This document shows, one piece after another, positions 19,882-29,681 of a stretch of DNA of 64,000 nucleotides. The translations under genes and the position numbers were made by a program. Source of the DNA: an uncultured Mucilaginibacter sp. (GTDB taxonomy: Bacteria; Bacteroidota; Bacteroidia; Sphingobacteriales; Sphingobacteriaceae). Below the pieces are notes generated by a model. That model had not been told where the DNA came from and made no database searches. It worked only from the letters and a program-made list of their open reading frames with translations. The stretch covers positions 62,001 to 126,000 of the forward strand of contig CAJYJH010000010.1 of assembly GCA_913775265.1 (NCBI GenBank). The letters are read 5' to 3'. Position 1 is the stretch's first letter. Each line of letters opens with the position of its first letter.

Positions 19882-21158
19882 TTTGCAACTGACATTTTTA
19901 ATCGTTCGAGTTTAAGCTCCCGCTCAACAAACTTTTTATAATACCTCACAAAAATCACTATAGGCCAAAAACTCATTATCACTATTGCAAAATCTCCTGC
20001 CATGTCACCACTCCTAAAAATAGGTATCAAACTAACAATCAGTATACCGATTAATAAGTAAGATAAGTCTGATCTAAAAACACTGAATTTCCTGTACAGG
20101 AAACCCAAAAACCATCCCCAGAAAATGCTAAAGATGACAATGCCGGCTGTACCACCCTCAGAAAAAAACACCCCCCATATAGTAGGAGAAAAACCTGCGG
20201 AGTCTAACACTACACCATTGTACTTAGCCTGATAATTTCGTACCCAACTGGCCAGAGGTTTACCCGGCCAAAGCGAACGAGGTATTGGTCGCAGGAATAT
20301 AGCAATATGTTCTAAGCCATAATCATAATCAAGCAACTTAGGGTACACTTGGTAAATCATCATAAAGCCGTCAATGAAATTAACATCGTCGGCAACCAAC
20401 ATGCGATCAACACTCATGTCATACATCTGCCCTAGAGATAGCCCGCTTACGTTATTTTGACGCATGGCTCCAGCTAACGAAAAGACTATTAGAATGACAA
20501 AGATACCGCTAAAGGCGAGAACTATCTTTTTACCCGGCTTTACGTTTCTAACTAAAAAATAGCCAATAGGGATACTCCAGCCCAAAAACTGAAACCTGAT
20601 TGATGTACTATAGGTAAGGTAAGCCAAGAAGCAGAACAAACAACCATAAATAAATTTAGTTAAGCCTGATGTCTTTTTACCAAGCGTAACTACCAAAAAG
20701 AGCAATAGTATAAAAGAGCTTGTCCCTAATTTTGTAAGAAAGCTATAACTTCCTGTATTTGCGCTCGATAAAACTATAGTTAACAACGTAAAGAAACACA
20801 GGCCAATGATGATAATTTTTTTATTCTTATCAATAAAAACACTTAATAGTTGATTGCTATCCTTAAAGCTTTTAACAGGCGTTTTAAAAAAAAGAATGTA
20901 GCTGTATAGCATTATTGTGGTACCTAAAGTAATAAGACCGCTTGCTATATATGCATATTGCAGGTTAAATATAAAATCTATACCATAATCGTACGCTACA
21001 AATGTACTTGTGCCGTTTTCAAGTGCGATGATACGATATTCAACCATCAGGTTAAACATGGCAAGAAAAAAAGGCACTTCATTTTTTTTACGTATAAAAT
21101 ATATGATAGCTACTATAAAGTTTGCAAAAAGAAAGAAATGAACTAGAAATCTATCCAT
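19878..21158 (-). CDS. Wzy-like O-antigen/exopolysaccharide polymerase (multi-pass membrane)
   Basis: 426 aa, many TM segments; IFLRPIPRSLWPGKP motif seen in oligosaccharide repeat-unit polymerases. Confidence 0.75.
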   Translation of the reverse strand: MDRFLVHFFLFANFIVAIIYFIRKKNEVPFFLAMFNLMVEYRIIALENGTSTFVAYDYGIDFIFNLQYAYIASGLITLGTTIMLYSYILFFKTPVKSFKDSNQLLSVFIDKNKKIIIIGLCFFTLLTIVLSSANTGSYSFLTKLGTSSFILLLFLVVTLGKKTSGLTKFIYGCLFCFLAYLTYSTSIRFQFLGWSIPIGYFLVRNVKPGKKIVLAFSGIFVILIVFSLAGAMRQNNVSGLSLGQMYDMSVDRMLVADDVNFIDGFMMIYQVYPKLLDYDYGLEHIAIFLRPIPRSLWPGKPLASWVRNYQAKYNGVVLDSAGFSPTIWGVFFSEGGTAGIVIFSIFWGWFLGFLYRKFSVFRSDLSYLLIGILIVSLIPIFRSGDMAGDFAIVIMSFWPIVIFVRYYKKFVERELKLERLKMSVAK

Positions 21159-21210
21159 ATATATTATTGTAAGGGACTTATTTTTAATTTAATTTATCTC
21201 CAACAACTTG

Positions 21211-21750
21211 TTACTCTAATATTGGATTATAACTTAACTTATAAATCAGTGGGTTAACTCTTTCTTTTATAAAAGTAGCCGGATTGCCCGCAACGATGTG
21301 TGATGGGCCAACAGATTTATGAACTACTGCTGACGCTGCAATAATAGCCCCCGCGTTAACAGTAATATTTGGTAAAAGAGTAACGTTAGAGGCAATCCAA
21401 ACATGATGATCTATAATAACATCGCCGCCATATAAATCGTGCGTTTCAGAATTTGGCTTGTGACCTAAAGTCCATATTTTGGTATACGGGCCAATATCCG
21501 TATCGTGCTTTATCCTGATTTTAAACCTACGGCAATCCATCAAGCAGTACTGGTTTATTACCACACGCTCACCAATTTCTATTTCCCAAAAATTCAGGAA
21601 ACGGCTATGCATTAAAATTACAGCACTACGATCAATATTTTTATTAAAGGCCCGCAAAAATGCTTTTCGTAAAAAATGTGAAGGGAAATGAGTGAGCAAA
21701 TTATTGTAAAAATAATTAAGGAAAGCCCCTCCCCACAGTTTAATGTTCAT
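21211..21750 (-). CDS. Hexapeptide-repeat acyltransferase
   Basis: HVWIASNVTLLPNITVNAGAIIAASAVVHKSVGPSHIVAGNPATFIKER. Confidence 0.85.
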   Translation of the reverse strand: MNIKLWGGAFLNYFYNNLLTHFPSHFLRKAFLRAFNKNIDRSAVILMHSRFLNFWEIEIGERVVINQYCLMDCRRFKIRIKHDTDIGPYTKIWTLGHKPNSETHDLYGGDVIIDHHVWIASNVTLLPNITVNAGAIIAASAVVHKSVGPSHIVAGNPATFIKERVNPLIYKLSYNPILE

Positions 21751-21756
21751 GCAGTA

Positions 21757-22881
21757 CTATTTAAACGCTTCTACAGCAATGGAAACATGTTTCTGCCAAC
21801 TCGAATTAGTAATATAATTATCCCACTTGGCAGAAAAATGATTATCAGATAAAGATAACAATTCTTCAACAGCTTTTGCCAACAAAATCGGCTGGTTATG
21901 CGGTAACACCCGACCTAATGAGTATTGCTCAACCGATTTTTTAAGTGAACTTTCAGCATTAGATATAATTAGTTTCTTTTTAAAAGGCGCAATAGTATTA
22001 AGAACACCACTCTGCGACGTGAATGAAGGTTTATAATATAATAAGACAATATCACACGCTGTTATACAAGCATTAAAAGCTCCTTGGCTCAGATAACCTT
22101 CTTTCCAGATAACTTTATCGCTCACGCCCTTTTCGGCTGCATATTGTTTGTATATATCGGTAGATACACCTGAATTTGCAGCTTTTCCGGCAATAAGTAA
22201 TTTTACGTTATCTAAGTGTGTTAACGAATCGATGACAACTCTGTAATTTTTCTCATCGCGTATATTACCCAAAATACCTATAATTTTATTACCCGATGCT
22301 TCGTGCTTTACTTGTTGGTAAACAGCATCGTCAATATAAGTATCATCGTATATACCGTGCGGAATATCTACTCTTTTAAATAAATATTTGTAGTAAGGTT
22401 TGTCTGGCAAAAACCCGTGAAAAAATGCCACATCCATAAATGCCATAATAGAGCTCATGCTGGTTTCTGAAAGGCTTTGAATAGAAAAGAACTTATCCCT
22501 GTCCGGGTCATGTAAAATAACTGCGAACTTGTGTTTCTTTTTCAATGGCTTAAAAAATGGCGCCCAAAACCAAGCCGTGCGCTGATCAAAGTCATTAAAT
22601 ATAATTACCGATGCAGGCTGCTTTTTTAAAAAAAAGAGCAACTTAAAAGGATTAACCAGGCTACGGTATAAATAATGTATTTTTTTGAAAACCTTGTTTT
22701 GAGTAGCAGGTAGATCAGTGCAAAGCATTCTTAAAACACCAGGCTTGTTATATACAGCATTCTCGGGCATTAATAAGAGTGCAGCTTCTATTGAAGGATT
22801 ATTTTGATATGCTTCATATAAATACTTAGCATACTCATAATTGCCCCCAAAACTATTTATGTTATAAATAATTATCTTCAT
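21757..22881 (-). CDS. Glycosyltransferase, GT-B fold
   Basis: GILGNIRDEKNYRVVIDSLTHLDNVKLLIAGKA; CDIVLLYYKPSFTSQSGVLNTIAPF. Confidence 0.7.
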   Translation of the reverse strand: MKIIIYNINSFGGNYEYAKYLYEAYQNNPSIEAALLLMPENAVYNKPGVLRMLCTDLPATQNKVFKKIHYLYRSLVNPFKLLFFLKKQPASVIIFNDFDQRTAWFWAPFFKPLKKKHKFAVILHDPDRDKFFSIQSLSETSMSSIMAFMDVAFFHGFLPDKPYYKYLFKRVDIPHGIYDDTYIDDAVYQQVKHEASGNKIIGILGNIRDEKNYRVVIDSLTHLDNVKLLIAGKAANSGVSTDIYKQYAAEKGVSDKVIWKEGYLSQGAFNACITACDIVLLYYKPSFTSQSGVLNTIAPFKKKLIISNAESSLKKSVEQYSLGRVLPHNQPILLAKAVEELLSLSDNHFSAKWDNYITNSSWQKHVSIAVEAFK

Positions 22882-23120
22882 TTGCTTAGCGCAATTATTC
22901 GGGAAAAATTAAAATTCTTAATCCTGTCCCGCAGTGGTCTTTCTATATAATTATAACTGAATGCTGCAGCTGCCATCAGAATTAGTAAATACTAATAAAA
23001 CAATACATCATTAATTTTATGACCACTCAAAGTTAAAACCATAATTTGCGTTGACAATAACTGACGAAATTATAGGCTGGTTGAACGGAAATGCATTCTC
23101 AGAGAAATAAAAAATTACGA

Positions 23121-23181
23121 TTAAAACAGTAGTTATGAACCAGGTAAACGTTAGTTGCCTGGTTAATAACTACTGTTTTAA
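23121..23181. terminator. Long hairpin, likely bidirectional terminator inside the polysaccharide locus
   Basis: TTAAAACAGTAGTTAT-g-AACCAGG / CCTGGTT-a-ATAACTACTGTTTTAA, 24-nt arms with one mismatch, 13-nt loop, T run on both strands. Confidence 0.75.
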
Positions 23182-23221
23182 ATTATTACATAGTGTATAT
23201 ATAACAAGTCAACCTATCAAA

Positions 23222-24241
23222 TTAACTCAAATTCAGCAGTTTAGCCTTCTGTTTTTGCAAATCGGTTGAAAAAAGCCAACCTTTAAAATAACCTTGCAAA
23301 TAACTGAACCTGGTTTTCTCGAGTAGATAAAAACCATACAAGAATATGTTAAAGTTATATTTTTCGTTTTTGAGCTTTAGCCATGTTTTAGTATAACCTA
23401 TATAAGGGCGAAATCCAATTAAAAGTAAAGCATTAACAATCAATAACCAGGCTGTGGTATGCCCGGTGATTAGTAAAATGATATTGATTAAAGCAAACAG
23501 TACAAAAGCATAACGCATCATTGTTTCGAGCAGGTTTGTGGTAAAGCTCTTACGGTTTACGCGTGCCTCACCATCACCTAATCCGTATCTGAAAGCTTCC
23601 TTGATATAACCCTTAGCTACAGTATGACGCCCCCAATAAACACCAACATGGTTTACAGGCGTAAAATTATAACCCAACTTCTTCATTTGCTTGCCATACA
23701 CCAAATCATCGGCTGCCAGGGTTAACCACTCACAATAGCCGCCAATTTTATTATAAACTTCTTTATAATAAGCAATTGAGCGAGATGATGGTATAAACCA
23801 TGGCGCTGTGGCATCAATTTGATAACCGCCTGAAAGTATATAAGCAGCCTTGGCTGCTGTTGTTTGAATATCGTTTTCGATAACGCCGAAAGCGCCACCA
23901 GCTACTTTAACGTTTTTATCTTGAAAGGGCGCTACCAAAGTTTTGAGCCAGTCTTTCTCAAAACGGCAACCAAAATCGGTACTAACAATTAAATCATATT
24001 TGGCCGCTTTTATAGCTAAATTGCGACCTTCGGCAACATTGCAGCGTGGCTTTTGCAATACAATAATCGGAACTGCCGATTCTGCTTTCCACTTTAGTAA
24101 AAGCTCATAAGTACCATCATTGGAGCCGGCATCGGTAATGATAATTTCGGATGGCTGCAGCGTTTGCTGAGTTAAATCACTAATGGTTAAATTTAAGCGC
24201 TTTGCTTCGTTAAAAACGGTAGATACTAAAGTGAAGTTCAT
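23222..24241 (-). CDS. Glycosyltransferase family 2 with C-terminal TM segments
   Basis: FTLVSTVFNEAKRLNLTISDLTQQTLQPSEIIITDAGSNDGTYELL. Confidence 0.9.
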   Translation of the reverse strand: MNFTLVSTVFNEAKRLNLTISDLTQQTLQPSEIIITDAGSNDGTYELLLKWKAESAVPIIVLQKPRCNVAEGRNLAIKAAKYDLIVSTDFGCRFEKDWLKTLVAPFQDKNVKVAGGAFGVIENDIQTTAAKAAYILSGGYQIDATAPWFIPSSRSIAYYKEVYNKIGGYCEWLTLAADDLVYGKQMKKLGYNFTPVNHVGVYWGRHTVAKGYIKEAFRYGLGDGEARVNRKSFTTNLLETMMRYAFVLFALINIILLITGHTTAWLLIVNALLLIGFRPYIGYTKTWLKLKNEKYNFNIFLYGFYLLEKTRFSYLQGYFKGWLFSTDLQKQKAKLLNLS

Positions 24242-24346
24242 TAAATAAAATTTCTTTTTACAAGTATTAAAGCTTGTACGTTTAATTAAAAATTATGATC
24301 TATAAAATTAATCAAAAGCTTTGTCAGCCTTATACTACCATAATTA

Positions 24347-25213
24347 TTATTTTGTAAAGCGCGACATTACACTCTTAAACTTTGTTACAACTTTCTGCAT
24401 CACTGTTGTTTCAATAAACATAAACGGATTTACTGAACGCAAAAAATTTCTAAAATCATGACCAGATTTTTCCAGTAAATCTGATATGTGCGCATCTAAT
24501 TCCTCTTTATTATCCCAGTAATGATATATCTGATTTTTTGCGTCCTGAAGGTTCCCTCTTCCACTAAACATTACACTCCAGGTGAGTTGCTCACTAAGGT
24601 AATGGGGCCCATCGTCAATAAGTATATCTAAAAGATTTAATACCTCTTTAACCAGAATTCCGTTTTTGCCGGATATACCCACAGCGCCCGCATTCCACAT
24701 ATAGGTATCATCATTAATATGAATATCCTGCCCATTTATCATTCTTACACTCCGTGGCTCAGCTATTACAACAAGTCCCCACTGCTTCATTCCGTGAGAT
24801 AGCACCCATTCTTTGGCATGTAAAATTAAATTTCCTGCCGTCAGGCTTTTAAATAAATTATCTACCTTTTTAATGAAGGCTGTGTCAGTATCTAAATAAA
24901 GTGCATTTGCATTACCATTATACCGGTTTAAAGCATCTTCAATTAGCTTAGGCTTAAATCTAAAGATGTAGTTGGCCGGACCTGCCCATTCCAGGCTTTG
25001 AGCCTTAGTAAGCAAAACGCATTCAAAATTGCCAAAAGCATTTTTGATACCATCAAAAGCACTTACGTCGTCTGTGTATACAATTACATGTATATTATCC
25101 GGGACTTTACCTTGGTATACATTAATAAGACTGGCAATTGAGTACCAAGCCTGATTGATGTAACGCATACCATTAGCCTGATATAAAATAAGATTTTTAG
25201 CTGCGTTCATCAT
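24347..25213 (-). CDS. Putative nucleotide-diphospho-sugar transferase (GT-A-like)
   Basis: NALYLDTDTAFIKKVD (DxD-like motif); position within the glycan locus. Confidence 0.55.
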   Translation of the reverse strand: MMNAAKNLILYQANGMRYINQAWYSIASLINVYQGKVPDNIHVIVYTDDVSAFDGIKNAFGNFECVLLTKAQSLEWAGPANYIFRFKPKLIEDALNRYNGNANALYLDTDTAFIKKVDNLFKSLTAGNLILHAKEWVLSHGMKQWGLVVIAEPRSVRMINGQDIHINDDTYMWNAGAVGISGKNGILVKEVLNLLDILIDDGPHYLSEQLTWSVMFSGRGNLQDAKNQIYHYWDNKEELDAHISDLLEKSGHDFRNFLRSVNPFMFIETTVMQKVVTKFKSVMSRFTK

Positions 25214-25260
25214 TAAGTTTAAGGTTTATCTATTATTAAACACTAAGGTTGTAAGTAATT

Positions 25261-26223
25261 TTACCAATAAGCACCACCCTCAATAGATTTAAACTTTGCA
25301 GGTACTTCCTCAGGTAGCGGGTCGGCCCAGTAATCGTTAAATAAAGCACTCTCCACATGATGATCTCGCCAGCGTTTACCTTTTATACCAAACAGTATTT
25401 GTGTGGCCCCGCCTAAGTTTAAAGAACGTTTACCTAACCTTTTTACAAAAGCAGCTAATGGAAAGCCATAAGCCCCGCAACCAATAATGGCGATGTCAAA
25501 GTCCTTTTTGCTAATCTTATCTTCCATAGCATGCAAGGCATCGAACCAACTATTAAAACCCGTTGGATTACCCGCTATAGATTGTACCGCCTGCACTGTT
25601 TCTAATTGAAACGGAGGTAACATACGCTCATCTTTAAACAAATGCTCGCGCTTGGCAAACTGGGTATGAATACTTTTTTCGTAGGGATGAACGATGAGCA
25701 CTTTTTTATCACGTAAAACTTCAGTCCACGGTGCCTGATAGTTCCATGGAGCCAGCATACTTATTTTAACTTTTTTAGCCTGTGGCATGTATTTGTTAAA
25801 ATAAGCTTCACCTTTCAACCACGACCCCAAAATATCCAGGTAAGACATATCATCAAGCATACGCTCGCAAAACCTTTCAAGCTCTGCATCAGTTGGATTG
25901 ATAAAACCTGCGTTATTAGACATGTAGTGCTTTATACCAGAATCCCACCAAAAAGGCAAACTTTTTCCCTGAATATATTTAACAGCCTTTGACAAGGTAC
26001 TGCCCTGGCTATGAATAGCTTGATAGTGTAGCAAACAATTCATTTCTACGTTACCTATACGGCATACCATGGCCGGCTTATCAGAACCCATAGTTGTTTT
26101 AAGCAACTCATAAGTCTGCTGTTCGTTTAACTGTGATAATTCATTGGTATAATCAAAATTATTCACAGAGAACACCTTGGTATAAACCTTGTTCAAAAAC
26201 TTCAAAGACGCGACGCCATTCAT
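25261..26223 (-). CDS. Putative GT-D-like glycosyltransferase / unknown glycan-locus protein
   Basis: MVCRIGNVEMNCLLHYQ and DIAIIGCGAYGFPLAAFVKRLGKRSLNLGGATQILFGIKGKRW. Confidence 0.5.
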   Translation of the reverse strand: MNGVASLKFLNKVYTKVFSVNNFDYTNELSQLNEQQTYELLKTTMGSDKPAMVCRIGNVEMNCLLHYQAIHSQGSTLSKAVKYIQGKSLPFWWDSGIKHYMSNNAGFINPTDAELERFCERMLDDMSYLDILGSWLKGEAYFNKYMPQAKKVKISMLAPWNYQAPWTEVLRDKKVLIVHPYEKSIHTQFAKREHLFKDERMLPPFQLETVQAVQSIAGNPTGFNSWFDALHAMEDKISKKDFDIAIIGCGAYGFPLAAFVKRLGKRSLNLGGATQILFGIKGKRWRDHHVESALFNDYWADPLPEEVPAKFKSIEGGAYW

Positions 26224-26249
26224 AGGGAAAATGAGCTATATTTTTTAAT

Positions 26250-27479
26250 CTATTTAAATAATAAACGTTTGATCCATAACTGAAATTTCTTTTCCAGTAA
26301 GTAACTCGTGCCGATAACAAACAAGCTATATATAAACAATCTCATCAAAAACTCAGCAGCCGACCCTGAAAACCAAAGGATACGGCTAAACAATACTAAT
26401 ATTGGAAAGTGTATAATATAAATACCATACGATATGCTGCCCAGCCACTCTCCCAGTTTTACAAATTTGAGAGATATCCTGTCGAGCACAGAACTATTAA
26501 TAAAAAATAAGATCAAGCTTATCAAATAATACAATGAGCAAACAATTATCTCATACTTATTTTGCTCATGAATTGTATTACGTATAGTAATTACGCTGGC
26601 TAGGGGCAGCAGGTGTATAACTACCATGTACCACTTTCTGAATTTAAGTTTTATGTTAGAAAAAACTACTACCACTAAAAAGCAAAATGGCATATAAAAA
26701 AGATCACCATACCCAACCTTAACCTTAGCCCAATAAAATGATTCTGGAAAGTTTAAAAGCTGATAGAACAAACGCATGCTGAGCTTGGTGTACATTGTTG
26801 AATATATATGGTACACTTGCATAGCAAGGATTAAAAAGATATAGCTTAATAAAATACGAGGCTTTGTTTCTTCATCTTTAACGGTAAATTTTTTGGCTAT
26901 AATATAACCTACTATCCAAAAGCTTAACCCAATCATATAGGCTGTAATAATGGATGAGTAATAAAAATATCCTAAAAAACTAATGATTATTGACCCTACA
27001 AAAACCAGTACAGGGTTAATGTTAAAATACGATATGGGTATGAACAGCAGATAATATAGCACCTCATAATTTAACGACCAAATCGGATCGTTTTCGTGTA
27101 TCACTATCGAAAACACGTTTTGCAGCATGGCAAAGTTGCAAAATATGATGAGCTTGGAGTAATGCCTGGCCGACACTAAAAGTGCTAATATTAAGCTAAT
27201 GACATAAATCGGATATATCCTGACAAAGCGTTTTTTTAAGTAACTCGCTATAGTTGAAGATGTTAAATTACTTTTATTAGATATACCTATTACGTAACCA
27301 GAAAGCATAAAGAATATAAGCACACTTAAATTACCAGGGGTTCTGAAAGCCTGTAATACCGGAGAATTAAACTTAGCATCAATACGGTCAATCACAATAT
27401 GTTGTACTACAACAAAAACTGCGGCAAACCCCCTGAGTGTCTCAAGCTTATTGTTATCTCTGATAATGCCAGGCTTCAT
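26250..27479 (-). CDS. Acyltransferase 3 family membrane protein (OafA/YrhL-like)
   Basis: NNKLETLRGFAAVFVVVQH start; multi-pass; FFMLSGYVIG. Confidence 0.9.
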   Translation of the reverse strand: MKPGIIRDNNKLETLRGFAAVFVVVQHIVIDRIDAKFNSPVLQAFRTPGNLSVLIFFMLSGYVIGISNKSNLTSSTIASYLKKRFVRIYPIYVISLILALLVSARHYSKLIIFCNFAMLQNVFSIVIHENDPIWSLNYEVLYYLLFIPISYFNINPVLVFVGSIIISFLGYFYYSSIITAYMIGLSFWIVGYIIAKKFTVKDEETKPRILLSYIFLILAMQVYHIYSTMYTKLSMRLFYQLLNFPESFYWAKVKVGYGDLFYMPFCFLVVVVFSNIKLKFRKWYMVVIHLLPLASVITIRNTIHEQNKYEIIVCSLYYLISLILFFINSSVLDRISLKFVKLGEWLGSISYGIYIIHFPILVLFSRILWFSGSAAEFLMRLFIYSLFVIGTSYLLEKKFQLWIKRLLFK

Positions 27480-27490
27480 TTGACTACTGG

Positions 27491-28747
27491 TTATTCACTA
27501 ATTTCTTTGTGCAAATTAAAACTTGCTTCTATAGCCTTATCCATGTTGTAATACTCCCACTCGGCAAAGCGTCCGAGTAAGTATATATTTTTTTGTTTTA
27601 AAGCAGCTTTAGCATCCTGTATCAGTTTGCGGGTTTGCTTATCCTGTATTACATAAGAATTTGGTTCGTAGTTGTAAGATATGGGACTTAAATTACCGGG
27701 TAGCTTTTTAATCTCTTCAACCATGGTATCATAATCAACCTTGCCCGAAAATTCTACTACGCAGGTCTTTCTGGCGCTTCCACGATTGTTACTGTCGCTA
27801 AAATTACCTGTGTAGATAATGCGGTGTGCTTTGGTAAAGTCCTGTGGAATATACAACCATGATATATCATTATCATCAGTCTCACAGAAAAGGTTTGACG
27901 TGCCGTTTGACCGAAGTTGCTCTATGGCACTTACATCAACACCAGCCTCAGATAAGATATCTTTACAGAACTTAGGTAGTTTACGTACATCGCCGCAATA
28001 GATCATCTTATCAAAACTTTCTCCCGACGGTAATTGCAACTGCTCGCCGTTTTTAGTGATTTCTGTAACCTCAGCATCGGTGGTAATATCCAGTCCCTGC
28101 TTCAAACGGTCTACAATAAATTGAGAACCATTTTCTTTAGGATAATAGAAAGTAGAATGCACCATATTATCCTCTTCTTCGCGCAGGATATTGCTTTCAA
28201 AAATATCCTGGATGTTAGGCATAGGTAACTTGCCTTCAAGCCATTCCATCGCTACAGTGCTTAAATCTGTTTGCCAAATTTTTCTATTGTATGGCTTAAA
28301 ATAAGTTTCGTACAGTGTGTTACCGAAGCTGTTTTGCAAAAAACTTTCAAAATTATCGTACTCAAATGGCGAGCGTTTGGGTTGGCATTGAAGCGTCAAC
28401 AATTCAGGAATTATTTTTTTTATCGTTTCTTTGTCAAACAGGTAAATGTAGTTTTCGATCGGGTAACCAATAATTGCATTGTTAAAAAAAACCTTTGCTT
28501 TGCGCTTAGCCTTTACAAACTCATTCTCACGATCAAAATGCGACCAAAACCAATCCAGCACCTCAGTGTTTTTAGCATTAAAAACATGACCGCCTACTTT
28601 ATGAAAAAGGCAGTCCTGCACACGCTCACACTTGATAAGGCCACCTGCTTTTGGGGCGCGTTCAAATAATTTTACCTCATGTTGTTTGTTTAACATGTTG
28701 GCAATACTTAAACCTGAAATTCCGGTTCCAACTACAGCAATTTTCAT
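27491..28747 (-). CDS. UDP-galactopyranose mutase-like FAD-dependent protein
   Basis: FAD-binding GTGISGLSIANML; GGHVFNAKNTEVLDWF and YNRKIWQTDLSTVAMEW resemble Glf-type motifs. Confidence 0.65.
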   Translation of the reverse strand: MKIAVVGTGISGLSIANMLNKQHEVKLFERAPKAGGLIKCERVQDCLFHKVGGHVFNAKNTEVLDWFWSHFDRENEFVKAKRKAKVFFNNAIIGYPIENYIYLFDKETIKKIIPELLTLQCQPKRSPFEYDNFESFLQNSFGNTLYETYFKPYNRKIWQTDLSTVAMEWLEGKLPMPNIQDIFESNILREEEDNMVHSTFYYPKENGSQFIVDRLKQGLDITTDAEVTEITKNGEQLQLPSGESFDKMIYCGDVRKLPKFCKDILSEAGVDVSAIEQLRSNGTSNLFCETDDNDISWLYIPQDFTKAHRIIYTGNFSDSNNRGSARKTCVVEFSGKVDYDTMVEEIKKLPGNLSPISYNYEPNSYVIQDKQTRKLIQDAKAALKQKNIYLLGRFAEWEYYNMDKAIEASFNLHKEISE

Positions 28748-28755
28748 TTCCTGAA

Positions 28756-29661
28756 TTAATTCGCTTTATTTTTTAATATTTCTTCATCTATCAATTTGAT
28801 GACTGATGAAGATTCGTCTTTGTCAAATTTACGGGCAAAAAGCGCATCGCTTTGCTTTATCGCATCCCAATGCCTCAAAGTAATAGTATTTGGGTGCCAG
28901 TCTTTAGCATTCTCCCAATCTATATACCTATAGTAATTACCTGATCCTACTAAATCCTTTTGATTTCTTACAAACGTTTGCAATAATATCTCGTCCGGAC
29001 TGGCATTCATATCAGGCTCTTCGTTAGCTTTAGCTATATACTTGGTGATAGGATGATTTACAATGTCTGCGCTTAAAATACGATCAACAGTTTTCCGGTT
29101 AAAAAAATACCAGTCAGATCCGCAGTATGGATACATGCTATCATTAAATGGAGTATTATTACGATCTATCGGTACACGAAGATGGCGCCAATAAAACTTA
29201 CCTTTTTTAGACAAGAAAGGTATTTTTCCAATCCGCTTGGTAAACAGTGCCTGATAATGCCATTTGCTTATACCCTCATATTGTAAGCCCAAGGGTAAAT
29301 TCTCCATAAAATAGTCAGCTTTGGCATTTTCAAAAAAAGAAAGCACTTCCTGCACGCTCTTAATAGGATAGCAATTTGGACTGATTGATATCAACCAATC
29401 AAAATCGGGTGCAACCTCTTTTATTTTGGTGAAAGCACCAATAATAGCAGGTATTTTTGAAACGTGGCCCCACCTGGTATTAAAATACGGCGTAACCATA
29501 CGGAGATTGTACTTAGCAATCAGTTCATCCGAAAAGCTACTTTTATTATAATCATGATGAACTACAATACAGGCATCAGGAAACTGGTTAAGATAAGCCA
29601 AAAGCTTTTCAAATAAAGCATCCGGTTCTTTATGAGACAGTATTGAAAACGCCAGTTTCAT
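28756..29661 (-). CDS. GT14-like (core-2/I-branching beta-1,6-GlcNAc-transferase family)
   Basis: FSILSHKEPDALFEKLLAYLN; YCGSDWYFFNRKTVDRIL; NASPDEILLQTFV. Confidence 0.8.
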   Translation of the reverse strand: MKLAFSILSHKEPDALFEKLLAYLNQFPDACIVVHHDYNKSSFSDELIAKYNLRMVTPYFNTRWGHVSKIPAIIGAFTKIKEVAPDFDWLISISPNCYPIKSVQEVLSFFENAKADYFMENLPLGLQYEGISKWHYQALFTKRIGKIPFLSKKGKFYWRHLRVPIDRNNTPFNDSMYPYCGSDWYFFNRKTVDRILSADIVNHPITKYIAKANEEPDMNASPDEILLQTFVRNQKDLVGSGNYYRYIDWENAKDWHPNTITLRHWDAIKQSDALFARKFDKDESSSVIKLIDEEILKNKAN

Positions 29662-29681
29662 ATATTCGATAACTTTAAAGT

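Noticed and set aside
28271-28669. 132 aa plus-strand ORF
   Set aside because: Fully antisense to the UGM-like gene, which has clear motifs; the ORF itself has no recognisable domain
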